Assembly: GCA_030141605.1 (NCBI GenBank) | Contig: JAQGDQ010000180.1 | Location: 343,501-407,500 of the forward strand | Origin: Tubiluchus corallicola | Taxonomy: Eukaryota; Priapulida; Priapulimorpha; Priapulimorphida; Tubiluchidae | Reading direction: 5' to 3' | DNA length: 64,000 nucleotides | Shown here: positions 41,470 to 55,000 of the stretch, piece after piece | Position numbering within the stretch: the stretch's first letter is position 1 | Layout of the letters: each line of letters opens with the position of its first letter | Program-made: the position numbers and the translations under genes | The notes under the pieces: model-generated | Told to the model about the DNA's origin: nothing | Databases searched by the model: none | The model's input: only the letters and a program-made list of their open reading frames with translations

Positions 41470-42095
41470 TTTAACTCTGTATTTCTCTGTCTATCCTTAC
41501 CTATCTCCTAGTTTATACTTTCAATTCTTCCTAGTTCCTACTATCTTCCTAGTTTGTACTTTCAATTCTTCCTAGTTCCTACTATCTTCCTAGTTTGTAC
41601 TTTCAATTCTTCCTAGTTCCTACTATCTTCCTAGTTTGTACTTTCAATTCTACTTAGTTCCTACTATCTTCCTTGTTTATACTTTCAATTCTTCCTAGTT
41701 CCTACTATCTTCCTAGTCTGTACTTTCAATTCTTCCTAGTTCTTACTTTATTCCTGGTTTGTACTTTCAATTCTCCCTAATTCCTACTGTCTTCCTAGTT
41801 TGTACTTTCAATTCGTCCTAGTTCCTACTATCTTCCTAGTTTGTACTTTCAATTCTTCCTAGTTCCTAGTATCTTCCTAGTTTGCTTTCAATTCTCCCTG
41901 GTTCCCACTATCTTCCTAGTCTGTACTTTCAATTCTTCCTAGTTCTTACTTTATTCCTAGTTTGTACTTTCAATTCTCCCTAATTCCTAATGTCTTCCTA
42001 GTTTGTACTTTCAGTTCGTCGTAGTTCCTGTCTTCCTAGTTTATGCTTTCAATTCGTCCTAGTTCCTACTGTCTTCCTAGTTCGTGCGTTCTTTT
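41470..42095. repeat. ~41-bp minisatellite, about 15 units
   Basis: Each unit is made of two related halves, tcctagtttgtactttcaat and tcttcctagttcctactatc. Occasional units are shortened. Intergenic. Confidence 0.92.
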
Positions 42096-42714
42096 TATTC
42101 TCTCTTCCCTTTTCCACAAACCCGGGGTGCTTTAAAGAAGTATTCTCACTTTTTAAGCACCCCATCTACATACTTGTTTCTTTTAAAGTTTTGATATTGT
42201 TCAACAGGTGTGCAATATGTGGAACTAATGAACTATAACCATAGTAAATCATACCGTAACATATCACTATTAATACTGACATGACACCATCGAGTTAAGC
42301 AAAAGTTTCGGGACCCTTTAGCGATCAAAAATGAATACAGTTGCTATTCACACTGCACATGAATTGAACTGAAGAACAAAACCAGATCGAATGGCTTCAG
42401 GCCAGAACAATTTAGTAACAGTGTGAATGGGATTTGGTAATCACAGGTATTAATGATAATGATAAAATATGTGGCTATAGAGATGTGCGAATATGGTAGT
42501 AAATAATTAATGTTTACAAAACTCTTATAAACTAATCGCACTTTGGCTTCCAAATAATTATACTTGTAATAACTCATTATGTTGCATAAATAAGACGGTT
42601 CATAGGCTGCTTGCTATCAAAGCTGCTTGGCTTTGTCTTCAAAAGATGGTGACACTTCAAATTTCATGCATTAAACATTCCCAGTGAATTTTTAAACCAG
42701 CTAAAAACACACAT

Positions 42715-43153
42715 AAAGATTCTCTTTATTTTTTGTTTGTTAGAAATTCATCACTGACCGGTTTCGAACAAACTGTTCATTATCAAGGCATCTAAAACAA
42801 AGAAATCTACCGGAATTTAGAAACAACATCGAAATACAATTCTGTTGTTCGATAGGTAATGATATATGATATGACATTATATAGATAGTTTAACAACTTA
42901 CCTTACAGATTAAATATCTTGTTTAGTATGAAACTATGCTACAAGTAATTTGCTAAATTATCTTTATATTGTTATATCATATATCTTTTGGCTACTAACT
43001 ACCGAATTGTATTTCGATGTTGTTTCTAAATTCTGTTAAATTTCTTTGTTTTAGATGCCTTGATAATGAAAAGTTTTGTTTAAAACCGGTCGGCGATGAA
43101 TTCGATTTTGATGTTGTTACATCTATTTGGCAAATATGAATAATTCAGTTTGA
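42715..43153. mobile_element. TIR element, family of 11265
   Basis: Left arm 42720-42850 and right arm 43000-43150 are inverted repeats, both holding atgccttgataatgaa and an ACCGGTC motif. The right arm matches 11400-11535. Confidence 0.62.
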
Positions 43154-43439
43154 CAGAAATGTTGAGATTTGCTTTGGTTAAAACTGGTTTGTACCGTCCA
43201 AGGAGTTAATCCTGCGATGACAAACAATTATTTATTTTGCGATAGTTGTACAGTCATTGGTTAGTTTTATGTCTGGACATGGAAGGTAAACAAACAAGAT
43301 ACGATACTGCAAGGGTTAATGGCGTTTATTTACTGGGACACTGGAAAAGTAAACGACGCAGAAACTGGCCTGCGTAATTTTTGTGCTACTTTTGCCTACA
43401 GCATTTTTACGTTAAATAATTTTGCGTAAATTTTGCGAC

Positions 43440-43660
43440 TCCATGTGTGCGTAATGCGCGATGCGTATATTACAGTTTATAGTTAAACTCGTGAAAGTGT
43501 TTCCATGTGTACAATGTACATAACGCTTAATTCGTAATGCGTGATGCGTGATACGTATTCAATCGAGCGTGATGTCTATCATCGGAATACGCATCACGCT
43601 TTATGCATTGTGGATCATGCATCACGCATTACGCATTACGCGCCCATGGAGTCGTAACTT
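43440..43660. repeat. Palindromic GCGTGATGCG cluster upstream of the vitellogenin promoter
   Basis: GCGTAATGCGCGATGCG and CGTAATGCGTGATGCGTGAT on the left side, then the inverse words CGCATCACGC and CATCACGCATTACGCATTAC on the right. The whole can fold into a large imperfect cruciform. Confidence 0.75.
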
Positions 43661-44063
43661 AACAATGGTAAATAGGAAGGCTCATATTTTAATTGGTGAA
43701 CACGAATTCAATACATGCAGATCCAAATAAAAAAATCACGGGGACTTATTATATTAGAGACTCAATTATGCAAATACAGACACCTGTAGATAATAGTAAG
43801 AAATCTTTGAAGAAATGCAACTCTTGCACATTGATAACACCCATGGAAAGTTTGAGTTGGCAGTTTCTGTTCTATTTTTACCCTTTCTTGCCCACCAGAC
43901 TTGATAATCTGTTTACAATCTTACGTTCACAACACCCTTGACTTTGGTTATCAGCAAAAGTGCAGAAACGGAAAAAGGCACAGATCACCTCAAAATGCTG
44001 ACTCGACAGATGCACAGGTCAAACGGGTGAAAATATGTTCAGGGCTATCGTATCTGAAGAGAG

Positions 44064-44116
44064 TATATAAGGGCTGCCAGACGACAGGCCAGTCAAAGTT
44101 GGTGGTGACCAGCAAG
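44064..44116 (+). promoter_or_regulatory. Core promoter and short 5' UTR of the vitellogenin gene
   Basis: TATATAAG lies at 44064-44071. A TCAAAG initiator-like site places the start near 44095, 31 bases downstream, the canonical spacing. The resulting 5' UTR is about 22 bases. Confidence 0.6.
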
Positions 44117-46061
44117 ATGAAGACGATTATCTTGGTTGCACTGGTTGGCCTGGCGTTTGGCCGTAAGTATAACTTTATATGTTAGATAGTATACTCTAAG
44201 CTTGCGTTTACATGTTAGATAGTACACTGTAGGATTGCGTTCACATGTTAGATAGCATTCTATAGGATTGCGTTCACATGTTAGATAGTATACTATAAGC
44301 TTGCGTTTACATGTTAGCTAGTATACCAAAGAATTGCGTTCACATGTTAGATATTATTCTATAGGATTGCGTTCATATGCTAGGTAGTATACTAAAGCAT
44401 TGCGTTCACATGTTAGGTAGTATACTAAAGAATTGCGTTCACATGTTAGATAGTATTCTATAGGATTGCGTTCACATGTTACATAGCATACTAAAGGATT
44501 GCGTTCATATGTTAGATAGTATACTAAAGGATTGCGTTGATATGTTAGATAGTATGCTTGCGTTCACATGTTAGATAGTATACTAAGGGCTTGCGCTGAT
44601 AGTGTGAATAGTCTTAAAGAGTTCATATTCTTATTATTGCAATCGATTATGCAACTGTACGAGCTTAGATCTAGAATTTAGCCCGATTGTTCGTTCTGCA
44701 CTTCTCACGGTTCTTGTGAGCTGCTTATTCGATTTCTGACCTGTACAGTCACTAAATTCAACAAATCTGAAATGCTATAAACAGCTTACGCAATGAAATC
44801 GTTTATTAGAAAAGTTATTATTATTGCTCTAATTATCATTGCTGTATATTTTATAATTGCTCTATCCATTCAAATGTTGGTATTTCATTTGCTGAAGACT
44901 TTTGTTGATTTTTGCGATCCACACCTGTTCACAGTTTACCACCTGCCCGTTTCAAGAAAATTAGAGTGTCAGCAAAAATAACGGATATTATTAATCATAT
45001 AATGTTGACTCAACGATCATTAGATCGAGTGCCTGATCGATTATTTGATCATATTAAGCTGACAAATCACTAATCGATTCGATAAGATCGGTTGTTTCAA
45101 TATTTAATCAATATTTAAACTGAAGACAGCTGAGCAGATTTATTTGAGATCAAATGAAACGTTAAATAAAGTAACAGATATTGATCATGCAGATCATTAA
45201 ACTACTTTATGAGATTTTCAAACTTGGGCACATTTTTTTGTTTTTTTTTCTGTTTTTTAACACCAATTATAACAGCACAATGAGCAGTGAGAATGTTCAA
45301 CATTAATTATCGTAAGTACGTAACTAACTCCATGTGACAAATTTCTTTTTTTACAGAGCGATGGTACCCCATTCCAAATTGGAACCCTGAAACATATGGT
45401 GAGTGATTAGGGACAGTTATTTGTTTGCAATAGACGTTATTGTTATTGTTAATGTTATTCTTTAACTCGTAAGCTAAATTATTAATATTAATATATCTGA
45501 CACAGGCAGATCACACTCCCGTGATTTTTTTGCTATAACATGTACTTCGCAGATGTTAATTATCATAGTCAAATAACTAAATATTGTCCTTTGGTCATCG
45601 TCTGACGTGTGTGTCACAATTTATTTTACTTCTATTTAAAATCTGCATTTTCGTTTGTAATTTCTATTTTATTTTACTTTAGGGCCATTCATGCCTCCAA
45701 GCCAGCCCTATGGCCCCTATCGCCCGGACTACATCCGTGAGAGAAGTAAGTCATACATTTAAGTAAGAGTCTTACCTTTTACAGTTAAAACACTTTGATT
45801 TGAAACCGTCTTTGAGTTATGACTGAAATGTTTTCTGTAGAAGTGTGATAATGATATCTCCAGGTAAATATAGCAATTAGCAATGTTTAATACGTTTTTT
45901 GTTTTCCACACACAGCATTCACAGCAGGCCAGGAATATGTGTTTGACTACGAAACCCAGGTACTGACCGGAATTCCGGGCACTAGTCGGCAGTATTCCGG
46001 ATTGAAGATCAAGGCTAAAGCTTATCTCCAATTCCGTAGCCAAACCATCGTGCTGCTTAGG
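44117..46061 (+). CDS. Vg: Vitellogenin exons 1-4: signal peptide, Pro-rich spacer, start of lipid-binding module
   Basis: Exon 1 encodes MKTIILVALVGLAFG, a clear signal peptide. Exons 2 and 3 are tiny (42 and 63 bp) and encode a spacer rich in Pro, Tyr and Trp. Exon 4 starts the vitellogenin N-terminal domain with TAGQEYVFDYETQVLTG, the usual first beta strand. The in-frame ORF extends upstream of the ATG at 44117, but that part overlaps the TATA box and cannot be transcribed from it. Confidence 0.82.
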
Positions 46062-49000
46062 GTAATGTTTATAGTTCATTCTTTATCTAAAAAAGCAAAT
46101 ATACAAGAAGGCGTCCCTCTATTTGCAGGGAGTTGTTCTACATGTAAATAAAACAGATTGATTTGAATATGTTAAGAGTTACATAAATAAAAGGCTGACT
46201 GATAATGATACACAAATGCAGACGACATTAATTTAACGTGAAACAAAGCTGACTGACACACGACACTAATACAGACTACGTTTACAATGTTGATCATACA
46301 ATTTTCATAGGCCTAATCTGTCTAACGGAAATTTCAATACATGGATACAGAATTACACGGAGCATAGATTGATAGATACCAAAACAGACACACTAGTCAG
46401 TCAATAATTTAGCTGAACAAAGTTAGCTTACATACATAATTAGCACAGGGTTTAATTTCAATTTCATTTGTAAAAAGATGGGGGGGGGGTTAAATCATCT
46501 TCAGTTAGACAACTTAGACAGACGTTTCATTTCACAGATACTACTCTTTCACTCTTACTTATCCTACCTTTGGAAACTCAGTCGGCGTTTAAATCATTAA
46601 TTTTTCATTGGGTAAACGTCTTAATTACTGTGTTATCTACATGTATCAATGAGTAATTATCAGAAAAATCTTCAAGTTTGTTGGTCATTTGCAACTCTGT
46701 TGTTACAGCTGGACGAGATCCAGATTGGCAAGTACCACGATCAGCTGCCAGAATACTACGATCCATCTGGACCAAAGACTCTTGATCAATTTGAACCGAT
46801 TGATCGTCAGGATCAACAGCTACTAATTCCTCAGCTCACCAAGCCCGTGTCTTTCTCTTACGATCGAGGCCAGGTTAGTGAAATTACGTGTTTTACGATT
46901 ACGGTTAATAAAACCCAATAGTCACATTCCAAAGAGCGGTGTCTCTTTTTTACATCAGATTCGTATAAGCTGATTCGTACTTTCTCCAAATGTAGTTTTC
47001 AAGTTAAACGAAATTTATTTATGGTTTCTATAATTGTTATTATTGATTTTTCTAGATCAGGAAGATCCAGGTGGAACAACAAGATCCGAAGTGGTCGGTT
47101 GACATCAAGCTTGGACTCGTCAGTCTGATAAAACTGAACTTCAAACCATCTTCTATTCCTTATGACAAGTCTTTTGGGCTCGATACCAACAGAATTCCGA
47201 AATATTTCCAGATTGGACCACACTACGAAGTCATGGAGGTAACATTATTTATACAATTACTAAGAATGGCTAAGCAACTTCGAATGATTTCAAAAAATGT
47301 GTTTCATTCAAATTTTGTGTCGCAATCTACAAGTTTCTGCCGTTTCTAACCGTCACATCTCCCACTTCTCAGGAAAGCATTGAGGGACGCTGCAAGACAG
47401 CTTACACTGTGACACCAGTCGGATACGAGCAGGAAACCTACCAGGAAGTCCCATTCCCAGGAATGAGAGTAACGAAGATCAGAGATTACAAGACCTGCCA
47501 GGAGAGATCCCACAACTTCCAGACACTTTTCAAAGGTCTTCCATGCTTTACTGGATCAGAGAGGCAGTGCTTTAGAGAATACGATAAGGTAAATGAACTT
47601 CTCTGAAGTGAAGTAACAGATTTACTTTGACAGATTCAAAAAAGGCAAAACTGAAAATTAAACGTTTTCCTTTTGATTGCTTTGCTTCGTTGAGTGGTAA
47701 AATAAGTGACTTAAAATGCTTAAAATGCCATACGGAAATTAACGTCTTTGTTTTGTGCATGTGAACATGCAATAATATACCACTGTTTTACCTAGATACC
47801 TGTCCTTAAGTCTGCTAGCCAAGCTAGTTACATGCTCACTGGAGACACAAATGGTTTCCTTATCCAGAAGGCTTATTCTACTGGTCAGTACGTCTACACA
47901 CCGTATAAGGATGAAAGCCAAGGCAACGCCATCTCCTACACCATGTACGTTCGAATTTAATCTCTACTTGTTGAAAAGGTTTACAGACACATAGCATTTA
48001 TCAGATAGTTATGGTATACGTATAGTACAAAAACGCGATTGTTTGTCTTTTCTGTCTAGTCAGCGCATGAATCTTATTGGCTCTGGACCAATCAGCAGCC
48101 ATATTGAACAGCCATCCAGGAACAGACACATTAGGTCTTTGATTTCCAAGATGGAGATTAGCCGCGAGGAAGGTCCCACCTACAACCCTTCTTCAATGTA
48201 CACCACAACTGATCAACAGACCAAACAACTGTACAAGAACAAAGTAAGCATCTTCTGGCTAGTAGCTATTAACTGTATCGTAAAGAGTAACTATTCATTA
48301 TAGTTGACCATTAACAATATCTTAAAGAGTAACTATTGGATATAGTTAACCATTAACAATATCTTAAAGAGTAACTATTGGATATAGTTAACCATTAACA
48401 ATATCTTAAAGAGTAACTATTGGATATAGTTAACCATTAACAATATCTTAAAGAGTAACTATTGGATATAGTTAACCATTAACAACATCTTAAAGAGCAA
48501 CTATTTATTATAATTAACCATTAGCAATCTCTTAGAAGAAAAGCAACCTGTAAGTTTTATAAACTTGAATTATAGTTCCCCAGAAGTTGGTCACTGATAT
48601 CCTTTTTAACTTACAGGTTATTGAGCTGCTCAAGAGCTTTGGTTACGAAGTCATGAAGCCCATTCCAAACACCATTGTCCCACAGAAGCTGCGCGATATC
48701 CAGCGCCACCTGATACAGATGCCACCTGGTGGCCTAAGAGAATTGTACTCTGAGATTGCCACTGGCCGAGTACTGGATAGACAGGTTCAACAGGTCATCG
48801 TGTAAGTAGAGTTCTGTTACTTTGGGAATTTCGAAAAACTTTGTTGACATGAAAGGTCGTTATCATGTCTGAAAATTTTCTACATCAAAATTCTCATTTC
48901 CTGCTGATGATATCAATATCTTCTCCAACTTTTCGTTATTGCATGAGCTTTTGCGTTTATTTTTCCTCCCTTTTTACAGCGATACTTTGAACGAGATTAT

Positions 49001-52000
49001 CCCTGTTCTTGGAACACCGGAATCTGTTGAACTCCTAAAGGAAATTATCACTAACAAGCAAGTGAGCAAAATTCAGGGAATCCAGATGTTCTACCTGGTT
49101 GGAATGGGAGCTCAGCCAATTGAACAGAACTTTGAGATCCTTATGGTAAGAATGTTAAATACATAACCAACAAGGGTCCTACTATAATTCGCATCAAAAA
49201 TAATTTTGAATAATTTTATGACAATATAATTTATAATAATGTTAACTGCCATATAGTTTAGTTTAGACATTCCTGCTTCCGTTTTTCTTCTTTTTCTTCT
49301 TCTTGTTTCATTGTTCGTTTTAAAAATTTTCATCGGTTTGTAATGGCTTGTTAATATGAAACAAACACTTTTTTGTAAAAATATTAATAGTGACACAGTC
49401 GTGTTACCTTATTACAGCAAACCTGTCAAATTATAAGAAACTACAACACCTGGAAGAAGCCATGCTACTTGGCCTTGGCTACTCTTACTAACAAGATCTG
49501 CGAAATTCCAGAAAACAAGCAATCTCTTAACTTGTGCAGCTATGAGGGATATATGGTAATTATTTATTCAATATCGTTTCGTTGACTTTATAGTATTAGA
49601 ATTATTCTGTTTTAATTTACAGACGCAGAAAATTTGTAAAAGATTTCTGGGCCTTTATAAGCTTATCAAATTCGTAAATTATAGAGGTCACTCAACAACT
49701 TAAACACTGAAACTTTATCAAATGTTTCTGGTGTGTTTAGTATTCAATTTGTATACTTATTAAATTCGTAAATTACAGAGGTCACTCAACAACTTAAATA
49801 CAGAGAATTTATGAAAGGTTTCTGGTGCGTTTAGTATGCCACTTGTATACTTATTAAATTCGTAAATTACAGAGGTCACTCAACAACTTAAACACTGAAA
49901 CTTTATCAAATGTTTCTGGTGTGTTTAGTATTCAAATTGTATACTTATTAAATTCGTAAATTACAGAGGTCACTCAACAACTTAAATACAGAGAATTTAT
50001 GAAATATTTCTGGTGTGTTTAGTATTCAAATTGTATACTTATTAAATTCGTAAATTGCAGAGATCACTCAACAACTTGATGCCCGTCACCGAGGAGGAGC
50101 TTGAGGAACAGATTCTTATTCTGAAGTCTGTGGGAAACTCAGGACAAGAGCATTTCATCCAGCGTATCAGAACCATCATTCTCCAAACTCGTCGTCCACT
50201 AGAAATCAGACTGCAGGCTGTTTATGCTCTTCGTCGCGTTGCAAGAAAGAACCCAGTCTTGGTGAGTCAATGTTAAAAAGTGATGTCTTCCATTTAAATG
50301 TCTGGCATTTGTTTCTTCAATCCAACTAGAAGAATATAATTAATATTGCTAATGATAAAAAATGTTTCACTTTATATAGTTAAAATCATGTCAAACGTTT
50401 CGACTGGCTACTGCTGTCATCATCAGTGGTAAATTTACAAATATACAGCCAGTTTATATAGGCAGAACCTACTACACAAAGCAGTTCGATTCCTTTAACT
50501 TTATTTTCAAACATTTAGCTATTTGTTACCAGTATCAGTTTCTTTTCTTCAGTTCTGCTTAATCATTACCTACTTGGCTTTTCTAAATACAAAATTCGTG
50601 TTTAAGTTGCTGTATCAATTTCTTTACTGCTCTGCTTATTCATTACCTATTTGGTTTCTGTTAACTACATAATTAGCGCATGATAGGCTCTGCCTATATA
50701 AACTGATTGTATGTTTGTAAATTTACCACTGATGATGTTGATGATGACAGCAGTAGTCTGTCGAAACGTTTGACATAATTTTGATTATGTAAAGTAAAAG
50801 TTTTAGTAAAGTTGTGTTGTTTTCACAATGAAAAGATATTAATCATTTATATAGTCTGGTTCACATTTTATATTGCAAACCCATCATCTTGTAATCTGCA
50901 AATGTTGTAGTTTGTATGGATCCTATTTTGATGTTGTTTTGCGGTACCAGTTACAATCCTCAAACGGTTACCTAGTGAAAGAGACCCCCTCTTTCTAATG
51001 TGTTTTGCATCTTGCGCAGATTGCGTCAGTACTGTTGCCAGTCTACAAGAACGTCACTGAAGACTACGAGCTTAGAATTGCCGCTTTCTTGACACTGATG
51101 GAAAGCAAACCAGACAGGACTGTCATCCAAGAATTGGCTCGCAAGCTGAAGTTCGAACCTTCCCTGCAAGTCGGCTCTTTCGTATATTCCTATCTCACAA
51201 GCGTGGCAAACTCAACCTATCCGTGTGCAAGAAGACTGTAAGCATTTAAAACTCAATTTTGTAAAATATATTTTTAGCAAAATCTGTTTCATGTGTATTT
51301 GGCTTATTTTATGTTGCTTTGGCAGTTTTATATCAGGATTGTTGAACTTTTCTACATTTTCTTTTTGTTCTTATTTCAGTGTTAAAGATGTCAAGATGGC
51401 ACTGAAATTTGGCAGAACATTCACCCCTGGAATGCTCTACTCCAAGGGTCTACTTTTTGATTTCTTCCTCGGTAAGACTTTATTTTACTAATTTTGCAAC
51501 GAAACTCGTTGAAAATGTTTGAAAATATAACGTGAAGTTGCAGCAAGTGTTCGACTTCCATATGTTCTTTGACGTGGAACAATATATTCACTATAATTTA
51601 AAACTATTATTCTGAAAAACGTAAGTAAAATCTTTTCAATTTTTATTACAGGCACTTAAATTCTCCTCAGTCCAGCATTAATGGCCATATTTGTGCCTCT
51701 GGCCATTAAGCTGATTTTAATGATTTCAGCATTGTGACCAGAGCTACAAAAAACTGGGACTTATTAATAAAAGAAAATTTATCGATGTACCCTAATAAGC
51801 CTTCTCTTAATGTACAAAGTAGTTCAATTCCTTTTTAACTTTATTCTCAAACACTTAGCTATTTGATACTGTATCAGTTTCTTTTCTTCAGGTCTGCTTA
51901 ATCATTAGCTACTTGGCTTTTCCACAAACATAATTCGTGCTTAAGTTACCCTATCAATTTCTTTACTGCTCTGCTTATAAATTCCCCATTTGGCATCTGT

Positions 52001-55000
52001 CAAATATTTAATTAGTGCATAATAGGCTCTGCTTATATAAACTGGTTGTACGTTTGTAGATTTACCACTGATCATAACAGCAGCGACAGCTTATCGAAAC
52101 GTTTGGCATGATTTTAACTTTTTAATGTAAAAGTTTTAACAAAGTTGTGATGTTTTTAACTATAAAATCTCTTTACTTTATGCAGAGAACACTAAGATGG
52201 GACATCAAATCGAAGTCTTTACTATCGGAAGCAAAGAGAGCATCATCCCCAAAGCTGTCACGGCCAAATACAACCATCTAACTAATGGCTACAAGTTTAA
52301 CGTGATTGAGGTAACAGTTGCAGAAAACATATAGTATAACAAAAGTTGTAACAGTGGAAAAACCTGTGAGATTTCTGATGTCTAAATAGAATTTTATCCA
52401 TGAGTCATGTAGCTTGACTGGTTATGATGGTTTGGGATGCTGATAGTAAACGTAACAATGTAATTTAATTAATTTTTGTAAATAGTGCTTCTTGTACAGG
52501 TTGATTTAAAAAGATCAATGTACATTCTGTGAGAAGAAATTGTATTCCCTGATGTAGTCATAGTGGACATTCTTACAAATCTCTTAACACAGGTCTATAA
52601 TTGTCCTAGCTCATTGCTGAAATAGAGGTTCATTTAGGACTTTCGTAAATAATAACTCAATTAACAGTATAATTATTTTCTCCTTTGACGAATTCGTGGT
52701 TTTTTAGAACATTAAGCCATGAAGTTGAAGTGCAACCGAAACAGCAGAAAAAATACTAGCTCTTTTAGGTCTTGAGGTCCATTATTCATTAAGAAATATG
52801 TAATGTTATAACTGTACCTTGTAGGCTGGAGTACGCATGCAAGAAGTTCATTAAGAAATATGTAATGTTATAACTGTACCTTGTAGGCTGGAGTACGCAT
52901 GCAAGGAGTTCATTAAGAAATATGTAATGTTATAACTGTACCTTGTAGGCTGGAGTACGCATGCAAGGAGTTCATTAAGAAATATGTAATGTTATAACTG
53001 TACCTTGTAGGCTGGAGTACGCATGCAAGGAGTTCATTAAGAAATATGTAATGTTATAACTGTACCTTGTAGGCTGGAGTACGCATGCAAGGAGTTCATT
53101 AAGAAATATGTAATGTTATAACTGTACCTTGTAGGCTGGAGTACGCATGCAAGGAGTTCATTAAGAAATATGTAATGTTATAACTGTACCTTGTAGGCTG
53201 GAGTACGCATGCAAGGAGTTCATTAAGAAATATGTAATGTTATAACTGTACCTTGTAGGCTGGAGTACGCATGCAGGAAGTTCATTAAGAAATATGTAAT
53301 GTTATAACTGTACCTTGTAGGCTGGAGTACGCATGCAAGGAGTTCATTAAGAAATATGTAATGTTATAACTGTACCTTGTAGGCTGGAGTACGCATGCAA
53401 GGAGTTCAATCACTTTATGACAACATCTATGGACCACGTGGATCTTGGCCTAACGCACGCTCTCCCTTCGACACAGTCACACGAACACCAAGAACTTACG
53501 ATACCTACTACGACGAGACACTTGAAATTAACAGGAAGGTAAGTGTAAACAACTTCATAGCAATGGCGAATTGAAAGAAATAATTCAATAGTTAATTACT
53601 GTACAGTTTATTAGAACAAGTGAATAGTTTTTACATAAAATCCCAGAATGTTGTTTACTAAATTTTACGAATGTAAACAACATTCAACGTATAATGTGTT
53701 TGATATAGTGATATGAAAATAAACTCTATAGTGTTTTCTTGAATAACTTACCAAAGTATATTATGATTATCTGCATGTAAAACTTAGTATGTCTTGAAAA
53801 TTCATTAGTTGCAATAATAAAATTTTTATAAACAACATAGTGGAATTTTACTACGTAAGATCAGTTGATTCTCAACATAAATTATTAGATAGCAGTAATG
53901 AATAGTTCAACAATAATTAGACGTGTCATAAGTGGGCTTCGAACGCGTATCTTACATCAGTTTTTTTTCATAGTTGAATATCGTTCACCGTAGAACTGAA
54001 GTTCCAAAACTGTCTGCCTATCTGAAGCTCTTTGGCAATGAGATCTACTTCGCGAACTTGGACAAGAGAATCTTTGACGAGCTGGTTAACGAAGGTAAGA
54101 AGTTAATTAGCTTGAAAATAAGACACCTCTCTTCTGAGACTAGCGATGGTAATAATTATAAAGAAGAAAAAGTGTTTTAAGTTTCAAAAACTTTTTTTCA
54201 GGAGCTTTCGTCCTTCACGGACTTCATCGGTTGAAACTACTTCATCGGTATAACCTATGAAAGATCTAAGCCATACAAGTAGTTTCAGTTGAAGAAGTTG
54301 ATTATAAGAATTTATTTATTTCATGTAAATGAGCTACTACAATATAGAATCAGCACTACAGTAGCACTCTTTCTATGACATGATTATTAATTGTCCCCCC
54401 TACGTTTTTTTAACAGGAACTTTCTCCATCAGCGACATTGAGAGCAGACTGCGTTCTGGTTTTGACATCAGCTTCACAAAAACGCACCCCATAATCCACT
54501 CTGAGGTGACCATCCCCACTCACGTGGGTCTTCCACTACAACTCCACATTCACGGCAGTGCCATGATTACAAATGTTGGCACCATCAGAACTGACTTCCA
54601 GCCGTCCTTCTACCGCCAGCAAATGTACACCGTGCCGTCCAACATTGAAGTCATCGCCGATATTAAGCCAAAGTAAGTCATTTGCTATGATTTCATTTTC
54701 AGTATAGACAATGCGTAAATTGAAGCGTTCGTTAATTGCTGTTTTCGCTGAAGTAATGCCAATTGTAGAGCTGCGGGATGTGTTCGCCGTGTTCATTATG
54801 TTCATTTTTCTATAACAGTTTGGTATGATTTCTGATTCAATATCAAAATCATATTAAGTACAGGGGCACAGAGAATATGTAGTTTCCGATACGGGCAAGG
54901 GTAAAAGGGCTGTTACAGCACTTTGCGAGACGTGTCTTGTGCCATTTTGGTGGGAATATCTGTGTGGATTCTGAATAAAAGTATCGCGTAGTAAGTGTGA

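Larger units (their letters stand above)
35235..44060. other. Intergenic DNA between the two genes
   Basis: It holds MITE-3, four tandem-repeat blocks, a LINE remnant, a TIR element and the palindromic cluster. One frame at 36690-36869 (GVFIYRKRDEDAITFFEK onward) starts after a T-rich cttttag that could be an acceptor and looks less repetitive than the rest, but I recognise no family and find no partner exon. Confidence 0.5.

Noticed and set aside
43901-44116. In-frame N-terminal extension of vitellogenin exon 1
   Set aside because: It overlaps the TATA box and initiator; the signal peptide starts at the ATG at 44117.
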